NCBI GenBank assembly: GCA_029964075.1
Contig: CM057141.1
Location: forward strand, 1,178,001 to 1,242,000
Reading direction: 5' to 3'
DNA: 64,000 nt
DNA from: Patiria pectinifera
Lineage: Eukaryota; Echinodermata; Asteroidea; Valvatida; Asterinidae
The translations under genes and the position numbers were made by a program. Under the pieces are notes generated by a model. That model ran no database searches. It was not told where the DNA came from and was given only the letters and a program-made list of their open reading frames with translations. Each line of letters begins with the position of its first letter. Position 1 is the first letter of the stretch. This document shows, piece after piece, positions 1-10,200 of this stretch.

Positions 1-96
1 AAACAAACTATAAGCTGAGTTTTGTCATTACAACGGCCGGGGTGATTGGGCAAGGGTACTTCAACCGAGTCTAGGCCCCTGAGTGTTCTTGTCGAA

Positions 97-821
97 TTTA
101 ATATACATTTGCTTTTGCTGTAATTTCCAGAAAGGGATGGATTCGGGGTTATTATGTTATGACAAATGTTGATACACTAATAAAGTGGCGCACCCATGAT
201 AAGGCTGGGGGCGCTCACAATTTTTTTTCAATCTTTTTTAGAAGTTAGATTTTTTCTCAAAAATGCTGCCGCAGATTTTTTTTTTTTTTTTGGGGGGGGG
301 GCGACTATTTTGACGTTAGTTGCGCCATTTGCCCCTATTATACTACTCGAAAATAAGCCACATACGCATCACCACGGTTAAACTGTGGGACTAAAAAAAA
401 AAGGGGGACTCCTTGGATGTGCCACTGGATACACTGACCTTCTCTGGGAAAAAAGTGATGTTATTGTAGTCTGGTTCCCTGATCGACCCTACTCCAGACA
501 AAACGGAGCAGTTTATAGATTGTCAGGTCAGGGAACCAGACTGAAAGCCTTGCACCTATTCACCTATGTAGGATTCAAACAACATGTTGACTAACTAAAT
601 TTGGTAAATTGAGGGCAGTATTTCCAAAAAAAGTCGGGTTTTGACCATCGTTTGAAATCGATACAAAAAAAAATACTTTTCTTGAAAATGACAGCACACC
701 ATTTGGTGCCATGGTTTCACAGGATGTTTGAGACTATGATTAACTAACAACCGGTATTTCATAATAGTTTCATACTTTTGTTTTTTTGATGTTTGCAAAA
801 ATATTGTACACTGCCTTTTAA
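97..821 (+). mobile_element. Dispersed short DNA transposon, family A, copy 1 (diverged)
   Basis: This copy shares its order of landmarks with copies at 32,314, 57,464, 58,900 and 63,283: 'gcttttgctgtaatt' near the start, an inverted pair around 'gtctggttccctga' and 'tcagggaaccaga' (about 469-541), and 'gatgtttgcaaa' near the end. It finishes with a degraded 'ccttttaa' terminus. It has extra sequence compared with the roughly 530-bp copies and has lost most of the central palindrome. No coding capacity is seen. Confidence 0.6.
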
Positions 822-918
822 CAAAAAAAATAAATGCTTTCTAACTGACAATATGACTGCGCACTGTTGGCTGATGAAGATGCACCTCAGGAGGGGGAGG
901 GGTGACTAATGTACATAC

Positions 919-1245
919 CTGTCGGTTTGTCCTCACCGCAGATGACCCCAGCATTGTCACTGGGAGTGCAGGTCCGTGTATCGTATTCCTTACTGCAGTC
1001 TGCCAATTTGTCCTCCGCCCCCGAGCAATCCATCTTCGTCCAAAGTGTCTCCCCGCTTCCCCGGCCAAAGTACGACGATCCAGGGGCTGAGATGGCCTTC
1101 GGGTAGCCAAGCTGCCAACACGCAACTGTAGCATCGGCGATGTCCCATCCGTCATCGCAGACTGTTTCCCAAGAACCGCCTCGGTACACTTCCACCCGGC
1201 CTTCCATAGCGCTGCTACCATTCACTACACGTACGTCATATAGCT
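919..1245 (-). CDS. SRCR gene exon 8: SRCR domain 7
   Basis: 109-codon exon, LYDVRVVNGSS to VICGEDKPTG. Six cysteines, TVCDDGWD and CWQLGYP motifs, acceptor TTTTAG|AG, donor CAG|GTATGT in phase 1, so at least one more exon follows outside the window. Confidence 0.92.
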
Positions 1246-4200
1246 CTAAAATATCAAAACACGTCGGAGATCGTCACTATCATCGCTGAGATGTGCACAG
1301 TTAACATGGTAAGGGCCAACCTCGTCCCCAGGGTGTCGAGCAGTACGCGCCCACCACTACCTGCTCTCTCACCCTGGTATTGGATCATTTGCATGTGCAA
1401 GATTTTTGCACACGTATGCAAATGAGGAACAGTCTGGTGCCTGGATATGCGTTACACATTAGCGTTTGTTTTTGTATGGGGTGTCTGGGGTAAAAACAGA
1501 GTCAATTTGTAGCAGCGCGAGCACGGCGTGAGTTACGAAAACACGATTTTTGAAATCAAACTGTTAAGATCTTATCGAGACAACATGCAGTATCATATTT
1601 CATATTAATATGAGCAAATTGGAAAGGAAATTAGTATTTTCGAGAAGGCGTGGACGAATGATCGCGAAAACACGTACTGCACATTGTGAATATATAGCAC
1701 CAAGTACACGATCAAAATCCATTACTAGCCAATTGCGGTATCCAATCAGGATACAGGAAGAAAGTTTCCTATCCAGGGTTTACTATTGGAAACGCGGTTA
1801 AAAATAAAGTAAGCACTGGGGACGAGGTTGGGTAAGGGCATGGTCTCGAAATGTTGGCTGATATTTGACCGCCTCCCAACACGAAGCGGAGGAAGGTTTA
1901 GTCAGAATCAACCAACACCGAGGGACCATGCAGTATAATTTCACACTACTTACTTGAAATATATCATGCATTGCTTGTTTTCATTATACCTCGTACTCAA
2001 TTATCAACGTTCGACAAAGTTCCGTTGGAAATCCCTCCCATGATGATGAATGCGTGTATGCACTAATTCGTCTGTCGTGAGGGCTACAGTCTTGCAGCTG
2101 ACGGGCGGTCACAACCGTTACATAGTTAGGAATCTAGGAGCTAACATCTTGATACTAATTCCTTACACTTCCAGGGGGTAGCTGTTGACGCGTTGGAACA
2201 TTGACCAATGAAAGAAGCGCTATTGGCTCATTGATAATGTTTGAGGTGTGGAAATATCCCCTATCGGTCTCAACGCCCCATCCCTAATAAAACAAAATAC
2301 ATAATGCACCACGGACACTTCCACCAAATTGCGGAGCAATTTTTTACCTAACGAAGTACACGTTGCACCAGAATCTTCAGTGTGGTTGCAGTTGTTACTT
2401 GTCTCTGATGGGCAGTCACGTAAGTTGTTCTCTATGCCTGTACAGTTTACATTATGAAGAACAATTTCCCCGCTGCCCTGGCCCCAATACGCCCATCCAG
2501 GGGCCAAGGATGCTTTGCCGTAACCCAATTGCCGGCAAATCACCAAAGCATCGTTGATATCCCATCCATCATCGCAAATTGTGCCCCACACACCGTTCAC
2601 GTACACCTGCACAGTACCCGCTGGAACGCTGTTATGAGGCATCAGATTCAAGTTGCTGAGAGAAACATCATATTCCTCTACAGAAATGAACGAGAAGACA
2701 GACAGACACTAAGTTCGGCGCCATCTTATATCGACTTTGCTCGGTTAAAAAAAAACAAAATCGAGTAAATGAAAAGTCAATCACGAGTCAATCACAAGCA
2801 ATTCCTAAGACTTGTGATAACTTGTGATTGACCTTTGATGACTTGTGGTTGATTTTTGATGACTTGTGGCTGACTTGAGTAACCGGGTGAGTATTATGAC
2901 ATTAAATTTCCATATAGTTTTGCTTGCGATTCGACCTTTGATGACTGGTGATGACATGTGATTGACTTGTGATGGTGTGTGATTCACTTATGATGACTTG
3001 CGATTTGCTTGCAACTGACTGGTGATTACTTGTGATCATGAGACTGTGATTCGACTCATGGTGACTTGTGATTGGCATGTGATGACTTGATATTGACTTG
3101 TGATGACTAGTGCTGACTTATGAGGGAGGACTTCCTTTGAAAAGGTTGAATTCGGGCGATTCACAATACAGAGCGCACCAATAGTTTGCCACGGAGAGTT
3201 CATTTTTCCCAGTGCATTGTGGGAGATGGTCGACAAATTCGCAGCGTGGGACATTTGAAATTGTTCGTTTTTTTTCCAGTCGGTAGTTTCGTAAGCGTAT
3301 GATTCGAGTGTATGTTTGTCCTTTTCTTTTCTTTGTATCACTATGGTGATTTTTGGTAAGGCGGCAGAACGCTATGCCCCAATCTACTGACACTCATTCA
3401 AATGGGCCATATTTTGTCGACGGTAAACTTGAAAAGTTGACTCTCCATGGCCAACTCTTGGTGGCGCACTGCATTGTGAATCGCCCGAATTGGTTGCATA
3501 CCAGTAGGATGGTTACTACAGACGACACCTGCGTCTTGCCAGTGTCCGAATGTGCAGGTGGTGTTCCTCTGTTTTGGGCAGTACTGCAAGCTACTCTCCG
3601 TACCTTTGCAGGCAACCTTGTCTAGAACAACATCCCCGCTGCCCTGACTGAAATGTGCCGACCTGGGGGCTGCAGTAACACTCTGAAAGCCTAACTGCCG
3701 ACACACCACTTCGCCATTATTCATCCCCCATTGATTATCACAGACCGTTCCCCAACTACCATTCACATAAACTTCCACGCGGCCTTCCATAGTGTTGCTT
3801 CCATCGATGAGTCTTATGTCATATTCGTCTACAAAAAAAGACAAAAAGTTAAGATACATCAGAAATTACCTGTGGAGCCAAACGAAGTGACTGCAATTAA
3901 AAATGGTACTGAATGTGAAACAGTCTGATACACTTACAAAAAATCAGCTGGTTAATATCAAAACACTATTTGGCAGGCAAGGCATTATGTGAATAATGTG
4001 TCCGATTAATGTACGATGTGAACCCTGATGAGGATCATATTGTTTGTGTTCTTGGGCAAGACACTTTACTTCACTTTCCTCTCTCTCTCTCCACCCAGGA
4101 GTACAAGTGGGTGTAGGTGAAAACCAGATTGCGCTGATCTCGAGCTGCTGCAGATAACTGGCATCATGGTCTGACAAACATGGGGTAACAATAAACTGAA

Positions 4201-7200
4201 GTGCTTCAGACTTTGACAGAAATGAAGCACCAGAGTTCCGTCCCTCTAAGAAACCTGGATCGTACCTGGATGACTGCAAACAACCCCAGCATCTCTATAG
4301 TGGAGACAGACCGGAGCGTCGCTTTCCTGGCCTTTGCAGAGACCCAACTGCTTTTCTGTCCCCTTGCAGTCAGCATTGCCAAAAACTATGTCCCCGCTGC
4401 CCTGGCCAAAGAACGCCGATCCGGGGGCTGAGGTTGCCTTGCCGTAACCTAGCTGCCAACAAGCCACGGTAGCATCTGTCATGTCCCATCCATCATCGCA
4501 GACTGTTCCCCAAGCATCGTTTAAATACATCTCCACTCGGCCCTCCATATGACTACTGCCGTTCCTCAACCGTAAGTCAAATTTCTCTAAAAGAAATTGA
4601 ACAAAGTATAAAGCCAAGCAGTGTTAACAGCATGTGACTGATTAATTTAGCAATGTGCTAAGCACTAAGCTTTCTGCTATAAAGGCAGGTAAATGGATTT
4701 GGTCTTAATTAAGAAGTCCCTTTTTTACCTACCTGGGAGTGCACAGGTAACCCAAGCGGTAGTGGACTGGGTACAGCTGACGTTGGCGTTCCGTGGACAT
4801 TCCAGCAAGCTACTCTCTAGCCCTGCACATGAGACGCCATTCAATGCTACATCTTCGTTGCCTTGACCAGTATATGCTGATACAGCCTTACCATAGCCCA
4901 ACTGCGAACAGACAACGGTAGCATCGTTGATTTCCCAGCCACTACCGCAGACTGTTCCCCAAGTCTCGTTTACGTACACCTCCACGCGCCCCTGAAGTTT
5001 GTCGGTACCATTCACGAGACGAATCTGGCCTTCGAAATTACGTATACCTATTTAAAATGAGAAAAAGGAACATAATTTTGCACTTTTTTGCGCATTCGTT
5101 TACAGCATTTTCATGGAGTTTCGGTTTTGTTCGAGGACGTGCAAAATGGTCTCTTACCAGGTGTCCCAGTACAGATAACGCCAGCATCCTCTGAGTGGCT
5201 GCAGTCTTTATTCATATCTAGCGGGCAGCCGTACAGATGTGTCTCCGTTCCTCTGCAGGCAACATCATCAAAAACAATGTCGCCGCTTCCTTGGCCAAAG
5301 TAAGCGTTAGACTCAGCTGCTGAGGCCATGCCGTATCCCAGTTGTTGGCATACCACTGTAGCGTCTTGGATGTCCCATCCATGGTCACAGATTGTCCCCC
5401 AAGATTCGTCCACATACACCTCCACCCTACCCGATACGCCAGTGCTACCATTAACGAGACGCAAGTCATATTGACCTGAGGAGGTAGTTGACAGAGAAGG
5501 AAATAATGATTTCGATTATGCTAACAGAACGCTTAATACTTTTACAGATGACATCGATGGCTTTGCGAGTATTCACGAAAGTTCAGCTTGACCAAATTAA
5601 CCAAATTTGGAAGACTCGTTCGTTTTTTTCTGCAGGATGAACGAGTGGAACATGTTCTGCAAAAGCTTTGAAAATGTAATTCAAAATTGTGCCAGGATGA
5701 AACATTTGTTCGGGAACTTATTATCTCTCATTCTTTTTTTAATTTTTGTTTAAAATAAAATTGAAATTGTAATTAAAAACATATTATGTGAGGAGAATAG
5801 ATCAACATACTTGGCAGTTTGGTTCCCTGGCAGACGACGCCAGCATCTTGGGAGTGATTGCAAGATGACATATTGTTGAACGTCACCGAGCAGCTAGACA
5901 AGTTGCTTTCTAACCCCGTACAGTCCACGTCCAATATCCGCCCTTTGCCCACGCCAAAATACGCCCCTCCTGGGGCAGACGCGGCCATGCCGTAGCCCAG
6001 CTGTTTGCAGACTACGATTGCATCGTTCATGTTCCAGTCATTACTGCAGACGGTTGCCCAAGAACCGTTCATGTAGACCTCCACCCGGCCCCTAGTAATA
6101 AGGTGTCCGTGCACAAGACGTACATCATAGTCCTCTACAAGAAAATATTGAAACAAAGTTTAATGCATACCAAAACAAATTAATGCAATCGGCATGTGTT
6201 CCCTTGATATTAGTTTGACTGCGATTATAGGGTGAGCTAATAGTTATAATTTTTGAATCACTTTCGTGTTATAGTTGGATTTATGTGGGCTGATCAGGTA
6301 CACTGTAGTTATTTCGGTATTTTTAAGTTAAATTTTGTACCTCATGTGGTCAATTTCCAGGTGTTTTATTGAACAATTTTATTTCTAAATTTTCTACTAT
6401 ATTCTGTTGCCCCTCGAGGACAAGCAGAGGTAGACAATGATTTTTCCAACTGTAAAATTGAAGGGGGGGGGGGTGGGTGGTTGGGCACTATTTCCTATGG
6501 GGGCGCTGTTCAACCCGACAATCTGAGGCACTATAGGGCAATAGGTGGCGCATTTTGTTATCGTGAAAAAGTGCACTAGCCTATCACCCAGATGGTATAC
6601 TATGCCATTGCAGACTACCTAATGTTTTTCGGTCGCTTATCAGAAACCAAACATTGAATACCCATTTATATCTTTCACTTGACTCTGATACTTTTAGACC
6701 ATAGTTTGCAATTTGCGTCAATGCATGACTGTATCAACATGCTATCTTTATAACAGAGATATTGAGATCTTGGTCCAAAGGCAAAATCTTTATATTTTCA
6801 GTTTTGGTTTTGTGTTTTCGTTTTGCTTCAAATCCTAATGAGAATCGCGTTAACGTCAACATATGTCACTGCGCAAATGCTGATTAGATTTTGCAGATTG
6901 AAATTAAGAAAAGAAAGGCAAAGAATATTTTCCTTGCGTAAGTTGGAAATACCAACGTTAGGCCAAAAAAAGGCTCCGGTTTCTGGTATGGAGCTTGCCC
7001 AAAAAGTGGTGCGGCGACGCGGCTTTTTTTTTTACCTGATTTTTTTTGCTTCAAATGTCAGCTGATGACTGCAAATGGTGCTCGACTAAACTTAGTGCAA
7101 ATATATAATATGGGAGTCCACATAAAGGCCACATAAAGCTTATTCTCGACCATAACCCAATCTAAAAACACGTTAAAATTGTGCAGCAGCAGGATTCCAG

Positions 7201-10200
7201 TCAAACCAGTGAGTTTGGCGGTTTTGAGACATCATCTTTCATTGAGAAAAAAAACTTTTTCATTTTCCCGACGCGCCTGGCTACGGCGACGCGCGCGCAT
7301 ACCAGAAACCGGAGACTTTTTTGGGGGGCCTTAAAGTTGACTTATAGATAGGCGTACCCTCCAGAGGCAACGAAATTCCGCATCATGATTGTCCCAGTTT
7401 CTCAGATGAAATCACAGCATATTGCTGCACGGAGACAAGTTGTCCACCAGCAATTCTACTGTGCAAACCAGTAAATCGACTCCCTGATAATTATGCGCAC
7501 TAACAAAAATTATTTAAAAATACTCATAACTCTACAAGGTGTTTGAGACACCCATCAAATTAAAGTTTTTTTCATCATCTTTCATTTTCTGTTCAAGGTT
7601 AGTGTGGTAAGGGGCCATTCAGAATTTTCAATGTTTTAAAATTTCGGCTTTTTTTCCAAACTATTTTGACCCACCCACCTACCCCTAATTTCGATTAATA
7701 AAAAACTGAACATGTACATGTACATGCACTTGCATGTACATGTACTTGAACACCATGTACATGTGTGTCTAGTTCAGTGACGGCGTGAAGTTGTCGGTCT
7801 TCCTCTTTTGCACTGGTGACCTTCAGTTTTCTTGTGTTTTGCCAGCTGATATGCTGTTGGGAATGACAGGTTGCAGTTTTGGAAACCACACCGTGGTTTT
7901 GTCGTTTTCTGGATGAGGTGGATGACATGTGACATACGAGGTTGTGCCTGTCACGTGAGGTAGCTGAGAAAAACATTCGCTCGTACACCCCCCCCCCCGC
8001 CCTGTTTGCAGGGCGGGGGTACGAGCGAAAGAAAACATCAGGTTTGGGCAGACATCACATCACAGGCTGCGGTCCTCGTAGTCTTGGAGTCCAGTGGTTG
8101 AATAGTCCAGTTTGTATAGCGATTGGATACACGTAGGCCTACATGACGTACATGTACAGTACACAGTGGCGTAGCCACGGGGGGTGGGGGGGGCGTCATG
8201 AAACCTTGTCGCCCCCCAGTCGGCCCCCCCCCCCCACTGAGATTTTGAGTATCTAAAAAAAATATCATTGATCTACATGACGCCCCCCCCCATGAAATGT
8301 TCCAGCCCCCCCCCCCCAACTGAAAAATTCCTGGCTACGCCACTGGCCCCGGTTGACCATGCACACCTTGCCTCGAACTATAGTGTGATCCGGTACACTC
8401 ACTGGCCCCGTCCAGCTGTTGCTTCCCCGTCACTGTAGCGGTCCGCTCCCCCTTCAGTCCGGCCGTCTCTGCGAAGCGAAAGCTCGTGCTGTGCCCACTC
8501 GGTTCAGCTAGAATCTTTGGCATACTTGGTTCCCCCAGTTAGTGTTGTGAGACTCCGAGTCTCCGACACCGATGTTGAAACCAAGGAAAAGCCTGACGTT
8601 GGAGCAATCCCCACGAAGTTAAATAAACCAGTAAAGTCACTGTGTGAAAGCTCTGTTTAGATAATAATGTTGATTCTAATATAAAGTTAATGAACTAATG
8701 GAGAATGCAACAATAATTTCAGGAATGAATTGCAGGGCAGCTCCGTCGCACAGCCTTTAACGTTTCACCACTTGAAACTAAGAACTGATATAGACACATG
8801 GATTACAAGATAAGAGAACTGTTCAATTGCCTCATTGATGTTCTCCGAAGTCACCGTGTTAAAATTAGAAACAGTTTTAACTATGGAAGGTTGTGAATCT
8901 TTTCTTCCAAACTGAGGGAGGAATTATTGCAGTCATATTTATTTTATCGTCAATGTAAAATTGTGTCTTATTTCATTTTGTTCCCGGGTATTTTCTTGTT
9001 GTTTCTTTAGTGTGTGTATTTAATGTGAGTGTAGACCTATGTATATCAAATAGGTTGTTTGTTTTTATGGTTTGCATTTTTCTCTCTGGGGCTATAAAAA
9101 TAACATCTTCATGGATTCCCAGCACAACTCCTCACAATAAGCCAAGTGTTCACAATATTTCTCGTTGTGGGTCTGAAAATGAAAATTGTCGGTTCGTGTA
9201 TTATGAATATGATCAAGTGAACTTATTTATGCAGTATTTTGCACATTTCCCTCAAAATTGCATATTGTAATATTGTACATTTTTATCAATTTGCTAGAAT
9301 ATGTGATACCTCACCAACAAGTATCTTTTAACGAAATTCAATCAGAATGATCAATTTAAAAAAAAAAAATTTAGTTGTTGCGTTACTTGTTGGTGTCCCT
9401 GCCACACTGTACGATGGTGTAGCCGTGCATTATGCATGTGGATTGTTCACTTTCGTTTTGACGGCGTTTTTACTGAATAGAGTCTGGTGACTGTACATAG
9501 AAATTTCTTTGAATAAAAGTCGAATCGTTCATGCATGTGCACTTGTTATGCAAAGCACGGGCAGTGGTTCAAGGATATCTATGTCGACTTGCACAAAGTG
9601 TGTAAGAACGCGACTGGTTGCTTTTACGTGTTCACAATACAACGACGCTGTTTAGTTATTTCACTGTGTGACACAGTGAGAAATTTTGGAATCATAATGG
9701 CGTCAGCTATACTTGCTGGGGAGCTCTTGCGTACAAAAGTACGACTTTCTGTACTTTGGTACTGCTGTTTCCAGGACAATTGTGTGTACGGTAACCCGAC
9801 GTACCCAGATTTTTAAAGACGAAATTGCCGACCTCAAACTGTTAGTGCCATATTTGGCAACTATATGTGCGTTATTAGTTTAATTAAACAAATGAACAGG
9901 TTAATTAAACATAGTACCATTGAAGTTACCTACAAGTAAACATAACAGCATAGAAGACCGACATGAAATGTTACAAAATAAACATATTTGTCTGGATAAT
10001 TTTTTAGGGCGTTACCGGCAAGTTAACACAAACTTGGTGTCAAATAGATCATGGGAGTTACTTTTCTTTGACTTTTCCTACCAGTTTACATAAATTTAAC
10101 TGTATGACCTGCAGTGGCGTAGCCACGGGGGAGGGGGCGTGGGGGGCGACAGCCCCCCCCCCCCCCATGAAACCTTGTCGCCCCCCAGTCGCCTCCCCAC

